A stretch of DNA of 64,000 bases from an uncultured Aquimarina sp. (GTDB lineage Bacteria > Bacteroidota > Bacteroidia > Flavobacteriales > Flavobacteriaceae). The notes beneath the pieces are model-generated. The model searched no databases and was not told the DNA's origin. It worked only from the letters and a program-made list of their open reading frames with translations. Positions 1 to 9,334 of the stretch are shown piece by piece (positions within the stretch are counted from its first letter, which is position 1; each line of letters opens with the position of its first letter). The position numbers and the translations under genes were made by a program. Location of the stretch: assembly GCF_947492965.1 (NCBI RefSeq), contig NZ_CANLOZ010000011.1, positions 1-64,000 on the forward strand, written 5' to 3'.

Positions 1-1
1 C

Positions 2-30
2 AAAAAACCCCTTGAAGCTAGCTTCAAGGG
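2..30 (-). terminator. Rho-independent terminator of lpdA
   Basis: On the minus strand the inverted repeat CCCTTGAAGC-TA-GCTTCAAGGG is followed by a GTTTTTTG run. It lies about 57 bases past the lpdA stop, where a terminator is expected. The stem has ten perfect base pairs. Confidence 0.85.
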
Positions 31-86
31 ATTAAATAAAATCTTGTAAAATTGTCAACCTATTTTAGGACGACTCACTTAAACTT

Positions 87-1493
87 TTACACGTGTAAAG
101 CTCTATTATCTGTAGCAGCTAATGCAGCCTCTTTGATAGCTTCGGTAAATGTTGGATGTGCATGAGACATTCTAGAAATATCTTCTGCAGATGCCCTAAA
201 TTCCATAGCAGTTACAGCTTCTGCAATAAGATCTGCACAACGTGCTCCTACCATATGAACACCTAGTACCTCATCTGTTTTCTCATCTGCCAAAATCTTC
301 ACAAACCCATCAAGATCCGCACTAGCACGAGCTCTTCCTAGCGCTCTAAATGGAAACTGACCAGATTTATAAGCAATCCCAGCTTCTTTTAATTCTTCTT
401 CTGTTTTACCTACAGCAGCAACTTCAGGCCAAGTATAAACTACACCAGGGATAAGATTATAATCAATATGCGGTTTCTGACCTGCTAGTGTTTCTGCAAC
501 AAAGACACCTTCTTCTTCGGCTTTATGTGCTAACATCGCTCCTTTTATTACATCACCAATTGCATAAATATTGCTAGCTGATGTTTGTAAATGATCATTT
601 ACTTCTACTTGTCCTCTATCATTTAGTTTAACTCCTGCTGCTTCAGCGTTTAATCCATCTGTATATGGACGTCTCCCTACAGAAACTAAACAATAATCTC
701 CTTTAAACTCTACTGGATTTCCTTTTTTGTCATCCGCAGTAATAGTCACCTGTTTCGCCGTTGCCTTTACTCCTGTTACCTTATGCGAAGTATAAAATTT
801 AACCCCTTGTTTCTTAAGAACTTTCTGTAACTCTCTAGATAAAGCCTTATCCATTCCTGGAATAATTCTATCCATATATTCTACTACAGAAACCTCAGCT
901 CCTAAGCGACGGTACACCTGCCCTAGCTCTAAACCAATAACACCTCCACCAATAATTACAAGGTGTTTAGGAACTTCTTTAAGTTTTAATGCTTCTGTAG
1001 AAGTAATTACCCGCTTTTTATCGATAGTAATAAAAGGTAAGGTAGAAGGTTTTGATCCTGTAGCAATGATCGTCTGTTTTGCTTCTATAGTTTCTACAGA
1101 GTCATCATTTTTTGTAACGTTTATATGAGTAGCGTCTTTAAAAGAACCAATCCCCTCATAAACATCAATTTTATTTTTCTTCATTAAAAAATCAACTCCT
1201 CCTGTTGTCTGATCAACTACAGCTTGCTTGCGGGCAATCATTTTTTCTAAGTTAATCTTTACATCTCCCGGAATTTCAATCCCATGATCTGCAAAATGCT
1301 TTATTGCATGCTCATAATGATGCGACGAATCTAGTAATGCTTTACTAGGAATACATCCTACATTAAGACAAGTTCCACCAAGTGTCGAATATTTTTCGAT
1401 TATTGCAGTTTTCATACCCAGTTGTGCACAACGTATTGCTGCTACATATCCACCAGGTCCGGAGCCGATCACGGCTACATCATATGTACTCAT
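87..1493 (-). CDS. lpdA: Dihydrolipoyl dehydrogenase (E3)
   Basis: This flavoprotein reoxidises the dihydrolipoyl groups of 2-oxoacid dehydrogenase complexes (pyruvate, 2-oxoglutarate, branched-chain) with NAD+ in the cytoplasm. The 468-residue length is normal for the family. The FAD-binding GSGPGG is at 10-15, the redox disulfide GGTCLNVGC puts Cys42 and Cys47 in place, and the C-terminal HAHPTFTEA gives the catalytic His446/Glu451 dyad. A second GGGVIGLE motif marks the NAD-binding domain. An upstream in-frame ATG at 1544 would add 17 residues with no counterpart in the family, so the ATG at 1493 is chosen. It is a single gene with its own terminator, and no E1/E2 gene is nearby. Confidence 0.97.
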   Translation of the reverse strand: MSTYDVAVIGSGPGGYVAAIRCAQLGMKTAIIEKYSTLGGTCLNVGCIPSKALLDSSHHYEHAIKHFADHGIEIPGDVKINLEKMIARKQAVVDQTTGGVDFLMKKNKIDVYEGIGSFKDATHINVTKNDDSVETIEAKQTIIATGSKPSTLPFITIDKKRVITSTEALKLKEVPKHLVIIGGGVIGLELGQVYRRLGAEVSVVEYMDRIIPGMDKALSRELQKVLKKQGVKFYTSHKVTGVKATAKQVTITADDKKGNPVEFKGDYCLVSVGRRPYTDGLNAEAAGVKLNDRGQVEVNDHLQTSASNIYAIGDVIKGAMLAHKAEEEGVFVAETLAGQKPHIDYNLIPGVVYTWPEVAAVGKTEEELKEAGIAYKSGQFPFRALGRARASADLDGFVKILADEKTDEVLGVHMVGARCADLIAEAVTAMEFRASAEDISRMSHAHPTFTEAIKEAALAATDNRALHV

Positions 1494-1533
1494 AAAGAGA
1501 TTTTTATATTGTCTTATAAAATTTTTAGAATAA

Positions 1534-1541
1534 CAAATGTA
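1534..1541 (-). promoter_or_regulatory. Possible -7 element (TACATTTG) for lpdA
   Basis: On the minus strand TACATTTG matches the Bacteroidota -7 consensus TAnnTTTG about 40 bases before the lpdA ATG. No convincing -33 TTTG lies at the usual spacing, so this rests on one element only. Confidence 0.35.
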
Positions 1542-1711
1542 CAAATGTTTTGCTTCTTACAGAAGTGAAGATCTTATCAAATTTTTATTATGAAAGCAAT
1601 ATTAGTAGTGGTTAAAAAGTTATACATTTAACACGTCGATTAGCTTTTCTAAAAATCATACTATTTTTTAAAAGCTTTTTGGATATATTTAAACAAAATA
1701 GCTAGTTAATA

Positions 1712-3265
1712 ATGCGATATTTATCTTCTCTTCTCCTCCTTGTTCTTATAGTTTTATGGAGTTCTTGTCGTAAAGATTTTGAGTCTGGTCCGAGTACTGG
1801 TAATCTGCAGTTTTCAACAGACACCTTATTTTTAGATACCGTTTTTACCAATATTGGTTCGAGTACCTATAGTTTTAAGGTATACAATAGAACTAATGAT
1901 GATTTTACAATTCCAAGTATAGCATTAGAGAGAGGAGAAAGTTCTAATTATCGATTAAACGTAGATGGAATACCAGGAAAATCTTTTCAAGATATTCAAG
2001 TATTGGCTAAAGATAGTATTTTCGTATTTGTAGAGACTACGACTGATATTACACAACAAACAGGTGATTTAGAATTTTTATATACAGATCGAATTTTATT
2101 TGATCCTACAGGTAGTCAGCAAGATGTAGATTTAGTAACACTAGTAAAAGATGCTGTATTTCTATTCCCCTCTAGAGATGATGATGGAATGGTAGAACAG
2201 CTTCCTATTGGCAATGAAGGTGATAGTATTGAAGGGTTCTTCTTGGAAGATGATGAGCTCAATTTTACCAACGAGAAACCTTATGTAATCTATGGTTTTG
2301 CGGCCATTCCACCTGATAGAACGTTAACTATAGATGCTGGAGCAAGAATTCATTTTCATGATCAATCAGGGATTATTGCTGCAAACAACTCTACACTTAT
2401 AGTTAATGGCGAAGTAAGTTCGGATCCAGAGTTATTAGAAAATGAAGTGATCTTTGAAAGTGATCGATTAGAACCTGGATTTAGTGAGATTCCTGGTCAA
2501 TGGGCTTTTATATGGCTTACTGCTGGTAGTACAGGACATGTCATCAATCATGCTACGATAAAAAACGGAGCCGCCGGAATTATTATGGATTCTAACGACG
2601 GAGGTCCCGATCCTACATTAACTATTACCAATTCTCAAATTTATAACCACTCTGCTTTTGGAATTTTAGGAAGAACAGCCAATATCAGAGGTGAAAATTT
2701 GGTCATCAATAACGCAGGGATACATGCTATGTATGCTTCATTCGGAGGTACTTATAATTTTAACCATTGTACATTTGCGAACTATTGGAATGTAAGCTTT
2801 AGAGATACACCTGCATTGGCTATCGACAACATATTCGTAGTGAGAGATGAAGATGGAAATATTACAGAAATTTTAGCAGAAAATCTTGTTGAAGCTAATT
2901 TTACTAACTGTATCGTATATGGAAATGAAAACCTAGAACTTGGAATCACCAGAGCTGAAGGGACAACCTTTAATTATAATTTTGGAAATTCTCTTATACG
3001 TTTTAATGATTTCAATGGTCAGTTTTCTGACAATGCCTTATACGATTTCACTGATAATAGTTTGTTTAATAACGTTATTTTGAATGAAGATCCTAGTTTT
3101 AAAGCTCCTTTTGAGAATGAGTTGAATATTGGTGATGATTCCGCTGCAAACGGACAGGCCTCTACTCCAACTATGGGTACTGATATTTTAGGTACACCTA
3201 GAGATATGACCGCTCCAGATATTGGCGCTTATGAAAGTATTATTTTCGAAATGGAAGAAAATTAA
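1712..3265 (+). CDS. Lipoprotein with right-handed beta-helix
   Basis: This is a probable cell-envelope lipoprotein of 517 residues. A signal peptide ends in a lipobox-like WSSC with the lipid-accepting Cys at 19. The first part (about 30-150) looks like an Ig-like beta domain. From about 190 onward Asn/Gly-rich beta-strand repeats (NSTLIVNGEV, ATIKNGAAGI, NSQIYNHSAFG) suggest a parallel beta-helix. The end, TDILGTPRDMTAPDIGAYE, is the closing motif common in Bacteroidota beta-helix proteins of the choice-of-anchor type. It has no T9SS tail. The next gene starts 22 bases downstream, so the two are probably cotranscribed. Ligand and function are unknown. Confidence 0.8.
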   Translation: MRYLSSLLLLVLIVLWSSCRKDFESGPSTGNLQFSTDTLFLDTVFTNIGSSTYSFKVYNRTNDDFTIPSIALERGESSNYRLNVDGIPGKSFQDIQVLAKDSIFVFVETTTDITQQTGDLEFLYTDRILFDPTGSQQDVDLVTLVKDAVFLFPSRDDDGMVEQLPIGNEGDSIEGFFLEDDELNFTNEKPYVIYGFAAIPPDRTLTIDAGARIHFHDQSGIIAANNSTLIVNGEVSSDPELLENEVIFESDRLEPGFSEIPGQWAFIWLTAGSTGHVINHATIKNGAAGIIMDSNDGGPDPTLTITNSQIYNHSAFGILGRTANIRGENLVINNAGIHAMYASFGGTYNFNHCTFANYWNVSFRDTPALAIDNIFVVRDEDGNITEILAENLVEANFTNCIVYGNENLELGITRAEGTTFNYNFGNSLIRFNDFNGQFSDNALYDFTDNSLFNNVILNEDPSFKAPFENELNIGDDSAANGQASTPTMGTDILGTPRDMTAPDIGAYESIIFEMEEN

Positions 3266-3287
3266 ATAAACATACTTCTTTTTTACT

Positions 3288-3584
3288 ATGACGATATCCA
3301 AAAATAATGAACTTTTTATCTTAGGAAATAGTGCTCTCTTAATAACACTTTTCCTATTTTTTATAGATGAAGGTAATTACAATTTTAATTGGATAGAGGA
3401 ACCTTTCGTTTTGGTGATATTTGGAATCTATGCCATTCCGATTTTCTTAGGTCAGTTATTTATTTACAAGGTATTTCTTAAAAATAGTAAATCAACCAAA
3501 AAAATAGTGCTAAGTATATTTGGTGGCTCTATCATCGGAATAACAGCTACAGTAAGCATCTTGCTTAGTGGGATACTTACATAA
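3288..3584 (+). CDS. Small three-helix membrane protein
   Basis: I do not recognise this 98-residue protein. It has three hydrophobic stretches (about 11-26, 40-62 and 73-95) separated by short charged loops (FIDEGNYNFNWIEE and KNSKSTKK), so it is probably an inner-membrane protein. It follows the beta-helix lipoprotein gene by 22 bases on the same strand. It converges with the leucine-rich repeat gene, whose stop is 9 bases away. No catalytic motif is visible. Confidence 0.6.
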   Translation: MTISKNNELFILGNSALLITLFLFFIDEGNYNFNWIEEPFVLVIFGIYAIPIFLGQLFIYKVFLKNSKSTKKIVLSIFGGSIIGITATVSILLSGILT

Positions 3585-3593
3585 AAAAGGAAA

Positions 3594-4511
3594 TTAAAAA
3601 ATTACTTTTGTATTCGGTAACTGTTCTTTTATTCTTTCTTTTTCATTTTCAGAAAAGTTGTTTTTACTAAGTTCTAAAACTTTTAACCCAGTAAGACCTT
3701 TTAAATTTTGAGGCATAAATTGAAAGTTGTTATTTCGTAATAGAAGTACTTTTAAACTTTGTAAAGAATCTACTGCAGCTATAAGATTGGAAAGCTGAAG
3801 TTTTGGATTAGCATCCAGAACCAGCCCTTCTATATAGTTTAGTTTACTAATGTTTCTGGGGATTTCAGCAATTTCATTATTAGATAAAACCAAAATCTTT
3901 AATGATTTTATTTGTTCAACTATAGAAAATACTTGATCCAAATCAAGCTCTGGATTATTATTAAGATGTAGCTCTTGTAACACATTACACTTAGAGAATT
4001 CTTCTGGTAATTCCTTAAGATTGTTTTCACTCAAATACAAAAAGTCTAACTTTTCTATTTGGGTTAATACTTTGCTGGCTTGTAAAATATCTAAATTTGG
4101 ATTTTTAGCTAAATCAATCTCTCTTAGATTCGGCAATTCGCTCAAAACAGTAGGTATTTCATTAAAATCATTACCTCTCACATTTAATACTGTTAATTGG
4201 TTCATTTTATCAAACTCTGGTGGTAAAGAAGTTACCTTATTGTCTTCTACATTAAGAAGTTTCAATTTTGACAACCTTAGTACCTCATTAGGAATCTTTT
4301 CTAAATTACAATCCTTAAGATATAATGATTCTAGTGTCATTAACCCATCTATTGATTCTGAAAACAGATCTAACTCTTCACAATCTAGAGATACACTAGT
4401 TAGCTTTTCATTTCCTTGTACCGCATCCTTTAAGGTCAATTTTTCAGTGATTTGTGCACTCATAAAGAATTGTATGCATATCAAACAAATAAGAAATAGT
4501 ATTGCTCTCAT
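3594..4511 (-). CDS. Secreted leucine-rich repeat protein
   Basis: A signal peptide (MRAILFLICLICIQFFMSAQ) is followed by about nine leucine-rich repeats of the LxxLxLxxNxLxxLP type filling the rest of the 305-residue protein (LKLLNVEDNKVTSLP, LDFLYLSENNLKELP, LKILVLSNNEIAEIP). Such repeats form curved binding surfaces, and the ligand here is unknown. There is no T9SS tail or anchor, so it is probably periplasmic or exported. An ATG at 4532 would add seven residues. I prefer 4511 because AAGGA lies seven bases upstream and the signal peptide then starts properly. It follows the CPBP protease gene closely and is likely cotranscribed with it. Confidence 0.8.
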   Translation of the reverse strand: MRAILFLICLICIQFFMSAQITEKLTLKDAVQGNEKLTSVSLDCEELDLFSESIDGLMTLESLYLKDCNLEKIPNEVLRLSKLKLLNVEDNKVTSLPPEFDKMNQLTVLNVRGNDFNEIPTVLSELPNLREIDLAKNPNLDILQASKVLTQIEKLDFLYLSENNLKELPEEFSKCNVLQELHLNNNPELDLDQVFSIVEQIKSLKILVLSNNEIAEIPRNISKLNYIEGLVLDANPKLQLSNLIAAVDSLQSLKVLLLRNNNFQFMPQNLKGLTGLKVLELSKNNFSENEKERIKEQLPNTKVIF

Positions 4512-4535
4512 TGCGTTATCCTTAACAAACATAAA

Positions 4536-5396
4536 CTATACCTTTTCCTTAGTATATCCTTTACGAAGAATCATATAAGATATAACTCCAACGACCATCC
4601 AAATACATAATATACCAAAATTGGCTTGTAGTTTATATTCTCCAAAATCCATTTCGAATAACAATGTTAAAACACCATTAACACCTCCATGAGCAAAAAC
4701 CGCTGGCCAAACACTTTTAGATTTAATTGTCAATAGCGCTAAAAAACTTGATACAAACACTGTATTTATAGGAAGAAAAATAAAAGCCCCCAAAATTGGA
4801 TATTCTGGATAATTAAATCCATCTAAAACGATTGGTAAGTGCCAAAAACCCCAAACCAATCCTAAAAAGATAATTGATTTTAGCAAACTGTTTTGCTCTA
4901 ATAATTTCTTTTGTAAAAAACCTCTCCAACCAACTTCTTCTCCAAATGCTAGTAAACTGTTAACTAAATTAACAACAAGCATTGTAATGAAAAAGTTCGC
5001 CCAGAAAAAAGGAATGCTTTGATCTTCATTGCCTAAAAGTAAGGACAAGTCTATATTAATAACCTTATTATCCGTAATGAGGTATTCATGATTAATTCCC
5101 CAACCAATCTTTTCAAATAATAATCTACCTAGTACGGTAATAATGATAGGAACAAATAAACTTAATAGAAGATACCAAAATGTACGAAGTTTCCAATCAA
5201 TATATTTTAAACCAATCTTATTTTTCACTAGATAAATAATGGTCCCAATACATGGAATAAACATAGTTACCATCATAAAAGGTTGAAAAAACTCATACTC
5301 TTGCCCTCCATTAAGAATAATAAACATTTGTACTAAATATGTGGCTAACAATAAGAGGATAAGGTATATCCAAACACTTTTTTCTAATTTTATCAT
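4536..5396 (-). CDS. CPBP-family intramembrane metalloprotease
   Basis: This 286-residue polytopic membrane protein belongs to the CAAX-protease/bacteriocin-processing (Abi) family. The family signature is complete: EEVGWR at 153-158 (Glu153, Glu154, Arg158), FWHLP with His186, and HGGVN with His236/Asn240. There are about eight membrane spans. Family members cleave within or near the membrane, and bacterial substrates are mostly unknown. It precedes the leucine-rich repeat gene, which starts within 25 bases of its stop, so a shared transcript is likely. There is no bacteriocin or prenylation gene nearby to suggest a substrate. Confidence 0.88.
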   Translation of the reverse strand: MIKLEKSVWIYLILLLLATYLVQMFIILNGGQEYEFFQPFMMVTMFIPCIGTIIYLVKNKIGLKYIDWKLRTFWYLLLSLFVPIIITVLGRLLFEKIGWGINHEYLITDNKVINIDLSLLLGNEDQSIPFFWANFFITMLVVNLVNSLLAFGEEVGWRGFLQKKLLEQNSLLKSIIFLGLVWGFWHLPIVLDGFNYPEYPILGAFIFLPINTVFVSSFLALLTIKSKSVWPAVFAHGGVNGVLTLLFEMDFGEYKLQANFGILCIWMVVGVISYMILRKGYTKEKV

Positions 5397-5619
5397 GGAT
5401 GTAAGTTTCTAATTTTTTATCAATTATTATTCCGTTTTATTTGTGCTTTTAAAAAAGAACTGTCTCTTATTTATTGAACTTCAAATTCTCATAAATAATA
5501 GTTTTACGATTTTCTAGAAATGGTGTCAAAATTATTTTAAGGTTTTTTAAATATATGTAACTTTCCCTTCTTTATCATATCTGCTTAACAAAAAGTAAAA
5601 ATCATCAAAATTCAAACTT

Positions 5620-6162
5620 TTGAAATCTTATTTATTTACATCAGAACGACTTGGCTTTCGTAATTGGTCCATAGAAGACTTAGACATCTTGCATACAGAG
5701 GTTAATAATGACGACGATGTGATGGAGTTTTTCCCATATAAACCTACATTGGATCAAACCAAAGATTTTATTCTTCGCATGCAACAACATTATGAGCGTA
5801 CTGGTTTTTGCTATTTTGCAGTAGACTTATTAGAAAGCGATGAGTTAATTGGTTTTATTGGATTTAGCGAGCAATCCTATCTTGAAGAGTTAGGAACGTT
5901 TGTAGATATTGGATGGCGATTAAAAAAATCAAGTTGGAGAAAAGGATTAGCTACAGAAGGTGCAAAAGCGTGTTTAGCATATGCCTATGAACATTTAAAA
6001 TTAGAAGATATTTATTCTGTAGCACCTGAGATAAATGAAAATTCTATAGCTGTAATGGAAAAGATCGGAATGAAATACCTAAAAGTTTTTGATCACCCCA
6101 AATTATTAGATGATGTAAGGTTAAAAACATGTGCTCTCTACCATAAAAACATTAGAAACTAA
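5620..6162 (+). CDS. GNAT N-acetyltransferase (RimJ/RimL type)
   Basis: This 180-residue protein has the fold signature of acetyltransferases that modify protein N-termini or small amines with acetyl-CoA. It opens with TSERLGFRNW, typical of the RimJ/RimL/PF13302 group. The acetyl-CoA loop is WRKGLATEGAKA (about 108-119) and NENSIAVMEKIGM follows near 146. The only fitting start is a TTG at 5620, since no in-frame ATG precedes the conserved first strand. The substrate cannot be read from sequence. A second GNAT of the same group lies about 1.7 kb downstream on the opposite strand, but the two are not close copies. Confidence 0.85.
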   Translation: MKSYLFTSERLGFRNWSIEDLDILHTEVNNDDDVMEFFPYKPTLDQTKDFILRMQQHYERTGFCYFAVDLLESDELIGFIGFSEQSYLEELGTFVDIGWRLKKSSWRKGLATEGAKACLAYAYEHLKLEDIYSVAPEINENSIAVMEKIGMKYLKVFDHPKLLDDVRLKTCALYHKNIRN

Positions 6163-6215
6163 TATATCCCATATTTCTTTGCTACATTTAGGACTTTATA
6201 TCGTTATTTATTCAT

Positions 6216-6734
6216 ATGAAAAACATAACCAATAAAATCCGAATTTTTGTAATTTTTTCGCTGGTTTTGCTCAACGTTAGTTGTGATCAGATTTCGAAAA
6301 CAGTTGTACGACAAACTATTGAAAAGAATGAAATAATATCTGTTTTTGATGACAACTTTGTTTTAACCAAAGTAGAAAACACTGGTGCTGCTTATAGTTT
6401 AGGATCAGATCTTGCTCCGGTTCTTAAAATTATTTTATTGCAAATATTACCAATTCTAGTGCTACTATTTTTACTTAGACTTCTTATTATAAAAACTAAT
6501 TACTCTAAAGAAACTATAGTAGGTTTTACTTTTATTATTGGAGGCGGAATTGGAAATCTTTATGATCGCATTGTTCATGGTTCGGTTACTGATTTTATGA
6601 TCATGGATATAGGAATTATAAAAACTGAGATTTTTAATATGGCTGATGTTTCTATTATGTTGGGTTCCTTCATTATTTTAATCACTGCTTTGATTACCAA
6701 GAAAGATACTTTCTTTAGAGAAACTACGAATTAA
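6216..6734 (+). CDS. lspA: Lipoprotein signal peptidase II
   Basis: This inner-membrane aspartyl protease removes signal peptides from prolipoproteins after lipidation. The 172-residue protein has four membrane helices. The family motifs are all present: NTGAAYSLG at 55-63, GGGIGNLYDR at 109-118, the catalytic Asp126 in VTDF and Asp144 in FNMAD. The substrate pool is visible here, as the window encodes at least six lipoproteins. The downstream AhpD-like gene starts one base after the stop, so the two are cotranscribed although their functions look unrelated. Confidence 0.96.
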   Translation: MKNITNKIRIFVIFSLVLLNVSCDQISKTVVRQTIEKNEIISVFDDNFVLTKVENTGAAYSLGSDLAPVLKIILLQILPILVLLFLLRLLIIKTNYSKETIVGFTFIIGGGIGNLYDRIVHGSVTDFMIMDIGIIKTEIFNMADVSIMLGSFIILITALITKKDTFFRETTN

Positions 6735-6735
6735 T

Positions 6736-7341
6736 ATGGCTTGGATACAGGAAATCACTTTCGAAAATGCGAAAGGACAGCTAAAACGACTTTATGAACG
6801 AGTTAAAGGACCAAATAATAATGTCGATAATGTCTTATCCATTCATAGCCTAAGACCTCATACTTTAGTGGGTCATATGGGATTATATAAAAATGTATTG
6901 CATAATTCTAATAATACATTACCAAAATGGTATTTAGAAACGCTAGGTGTCTATGTAAGTTTTTTAAATCAATGTGATTATTGTGTCGCACATCATAGCG
7001 CGGGATTAAAGCGTTTACTTGCTGATGATTTAAAATTTAAACAAATCACCAATTGTATTCAGAAAGATGACGCAGCTTCTTATTTTGATACAAAATACCT
7101 TGAAGGAATGCAGTATGCTAAAAAATTGACCTTATCCCATCATACTATTACAAAAATGGATATTGATTCGTTGAGAGATCATAATTTAACGGATGGAGAG
7201 ATTTTAGAAATCAATCAAGTGGTAAGTTATTTTAATTATGTAAATCGTACAGTTGTCGGACTTGGAGTAAATACTGATGGAGATATCATAGGATTATCTC
7301 CAAATGATTCTAACGATCCAGATAACTGGGGACACTCTTAA
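6736..7341 (+). CDS. AhpD-like carboxymuconolactone decarboxylase-family protein
   Basis: This 201-residue protein belongs to the peroxidase-related branch of the CMD/AhpD family, small helical proteins that reduce peroxides through a CxxC pair. The signature QCDYCVAHHSAG is at 79-90, with redox Cys80 and Cys83 and His86/His87. In AhpD these residues relay electrons to AhpC. No AhpC or lipoamide partner is adjacent, so the donor is unknown. The gene begins one base after lspA and probably depends on its promoter. Confidence 0.87.
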   Translation: MAWIQEITFENAKGQLKRLYERVKGPNNNVDNVLSIHSLRPHTLVGHMGLYKNVLHNSNNTLPKWYLETLGVYVSFLNQCDYCVAHHSAGLKRLLADDLKFKQITNCIQKDDAASYFDTKYLEGMQYAKKLTLSHHTITKMDIDSLRDHNLTDGEILEINQVVSYFNYVNRTVVGLGVNTDGDIIGLSPNDSNDPDNWGHS

Positions 7342-7374
7342 AAAAACATCAACTAGGCTGATTGTGGATAAATA

Positions 7375-7758
7375 TCAGTTCTCAAGAGGTTCCCTATATT
7401 TTACAATATCGATTCCTATTCCATTTGGATCTTCGATAGCAAAGTGTCTTTCTCCCCAAGGTTCATCTCTTAATCCAACTTTAATAGCTATATCTTTTGT
7501 TTTCATCTCTTCATATAACTGATCTACATCATCCACTTCGATTGTTAGATACATACCTTGTCCCATAAAAGGTTTATGAAAAAATGGCTGCTGTGTCGGA
7601 TGATTGGGTAAAAGAAAACTTAAAGTATCCTTAGCATTAGGTGTTTTGAGAAGAAGATAAAAATCATTTTCAAATTTTACAGCAAACCCCAATGCTTTAA
7701 TGTAAAACTCCTTGGTCTCTTTTAATTTAGTTGTTAAAATACCCGCATTTAATCTCAT
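7375..7758 (-). CDS. VOC-family (glyoxalase/bleomycin resistance) protein
   Basis: This single 127-residue vicinal-oxygen-chelate unit has the paired beta-alpha-beta-beta-beta modules: MRLNAGILTTKLKETKEFYIKALGFAVKFEN first, then MYLTIEVDDVDQLYEEMK, and the final strand RHFAIEDPNGIGIDIVKY. Members bind a metal and act as lyases, dioxygenases or drug-binding proteins, and the substrate here cannot be inferred. Glu51-like and terminal Asp positions suggest a metal site, but I cannot assign ligands with certainty. It converges with the AhpD-like gene 33 bases away. Confidence 0.85.
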   Translation of the reverse strand: MRLNAGILTTKLKETKEFYIKALGFAVKFENDFYLLLKTPNAKDTLSFLLPNHPTQQPFFHKPFMGQGMYLTIEVDDVDQLYEEMKTKDIAIKVGLRDEPWGERHFAIEDPNGIGIDIVKYREPLEN

Positions 7759-7843
7759 TATAAAAAAGGTTTTAGTTGTATCCTAAAATTACAATATTCA
7801 CCTTTTTTTGTTTATAGATTTAATCAATTATTAACAAGTAATG

Positions 7844-8380
7844 TCATTGCGATTTCAACCAGTCAGATTTTTTTAGCGTATAGAAGTTGAGTATTTCATT
7901 ATCATATTCAAAAGTCTCCACAAACTGTAATCCCACTTTTTTTAGGACTGTATTAGACGCGATATGTTGGATTTCTGCTGCTGCACTAATTTCTTCAAGA
8001 TTTAATTTTTCGAATCCATACTTTAATGAAGCTATCGCCGTTTCTGTGGCGATTCCGTTTCCCCAATATTTTTTTATAAGTCGATACCCTATATCGTAAT
8101 AATTAAATTCCTTTCGTAATTCTTTCTCATATTTTAGACCAGACCAGCCTATAAAATCATTCGTTTTCTTATCTATCACTGCCCATCTGCCTATTCCATT
8201 GTCGATATACTGAGCTCTTATCATATCAATAACTTTTTGTGCCTCTTCTATGGTTTTTATAGGTCGTTTACCCAAAAACTCATGAACATCAGGATCAGAA
8301 TCTAGTTCAAACATTCCTTTATCATCATATGTCTCAAGTTCTCTTAAGAAGAATCTGTCAGTTTCTACGTGTATTTTCAT
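7844..8380 (-). CDS. GNAT N-acetyltransferase
   Basis: This 178-residue member of the RimJ/RimL-like acetyltransferases starts with VETDRFFLRELETYD and carries the acetyl-CoA loop YWGNGIATETAIASLKYGFEKL. The motif HIASNTVLKKVGLQFVETFEY follows near 140. The substrate is unknown. It is an isolated gene, with about 85 bases to the VOC gene downstream and no close upstream partner. Stand-alone GNATs of this kind in flavobacteria usually have no assigned role. Confidence 0.85.
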   Translation of the reverse strand: MKIHVETDRFFLRELETYDDKGMFELDSDPDVHEFLGKRPIKTIEEAQKVIDMIRAQYIDNGIGRWAVIDKKTNDFIGWSGLKYEKELRKEFNYYDIGYRLIKKYWGNGIATETAIASLKYGFEKLNLEEISAAAEIQHIASNTVLKKVGLQFVETFEYDNEILNFYTLKKSDWLKSQ

Positions 8381-8476
8381 TAATGATTGGTCTTAATTTC
8401 GATAAGTCTAACTAAATGTCAACTAAAAACTTATCAAACATTTATATAATAAAATTAGTAAAAATAAATTCCAATT

Positions 8477-9334
8477 CTAAGGAGTTGCGGGTACTAGTGC
8501 GTAAGGAGATTCTAAGATAATCCAATTGTTATTCGCTAAGCTTTCTTTAGCATGTTCATAAACTTTTATGTAAGCCTTTTTATTTTCTAGCGGTATCCTA
8601 TCCTGATATATATTGTTGGGATTATTAAGCTCCTCTATTGCCAAACTTAAATTAGTTTTAGCCGTTTCTATTTGCCCTTCATTATATAATTTCCAAGCGT
8701 AATAATAATAGTCTTCTGGATGATTTAATTCTTGATTTGCCAAATCCATATGTAAAATTCCATATAATCTACTTTCTCTTTCAACTAGAAAGTACACTGA
8801 GATTATCAAAAATACTCCAAGTACTAATTGCCCCGAAGTAACCTTGTCCTTCATTACAAACAAAACTACCAAAGCAACAAAAATGGTCAAAAAGGCTGCG
8901 AACTTAAGTGCAGTTGATCCTGGCCAAAACAATACTTTAAAACAAAAGGCCAAACTACAAAACCCTACAGCTAAAAATAAAATCGACACTCCTATTTTAT
9001 GTTTTTTAATACTACTATAGATAAAAAATATAATCGAGCTTAAACATACAATTTGGCTTCCAATAATGATCATTTCATTTCCAAAAGGCCAACTCATTAG
9101 CCAAAACAATACTCCCATAATCAATGGAATAGAGACCAGCATCATAAATGCTTCGATTCGATGTTTTTTCTTTACTAATGATAGTATGGTATAAATTGGT
9201 ATACATAACAGAATAATCAAAACTCCTATTATTAAAAGTGCATTAGTTTGTGGAAAAGGAAATAAAAATCTAGAAACTAAACCAAAAAGAGATAATCCAA
9301 ATAAAACTAAAAGTATGTATTTAAGTATTTTCAT
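8477..9334 (-). CDS. Polytopic membrane protein with soluble C-terminal tail
   Basis: I do not recognise a family. The 285-residue product has seven or eight hydrophobic helices over about residues 1-185. The linkers repeat the pattern LFWLMSWPFGNEM and VLFWPGSTALK, which hints at internally duplicated helix pairs. The last 90 residues are polar and helical (NHPEDYYYYAWKLYNEGQIETAKTNLS) and resemble a single TPR-like helix pair. ATG codons at 9340 and 9334 are both possible; the second gives the cleaner first helix. It is isolated and followed by glyA on the same strand after a terminator. Confidence 0.65.
   Translation of the reverse strand: MKILKYILLVLFGLSLFGLVSRFLFPFPQTNALLIIGVLIILLCIPIYTILSLVKKKHRIEAFMMLVSIPLIMGVLFWLMSWPFGNEMIIIGSQIVCLSSIIFFIYSSIKKHKIGVSILFLAVGFCSLAFCFKVLFWPGSTALKFAAFLTIFVALVVLFVMKDKVTSGQLVLGVFLIISVYFLVERESRLYGILHMDLANQELNHPEDYYYYAWKLYNEGQIETAKTNLSLAIEELNNPNNIYQDRIPLENKKAYIKVYEHAKESLANNNWIILESPYALVPATP

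Noticed and set aside
4021-4578. Long plus-strand reading frame opposite the leucine-rich repeat gene
   Set aside because: It is a mirror of the repeat-rich coding strand with serine/asparagine-rich composition and no family motif; the minus-strand protein has a signal peptide and clear repeats.
7304-7522. Short plus-strand frame between the AhpD-like gene and the VOC gene
   Set aside because: Most of it lies opposite the VOC coding sequence, and its composition looks like antisense translation.
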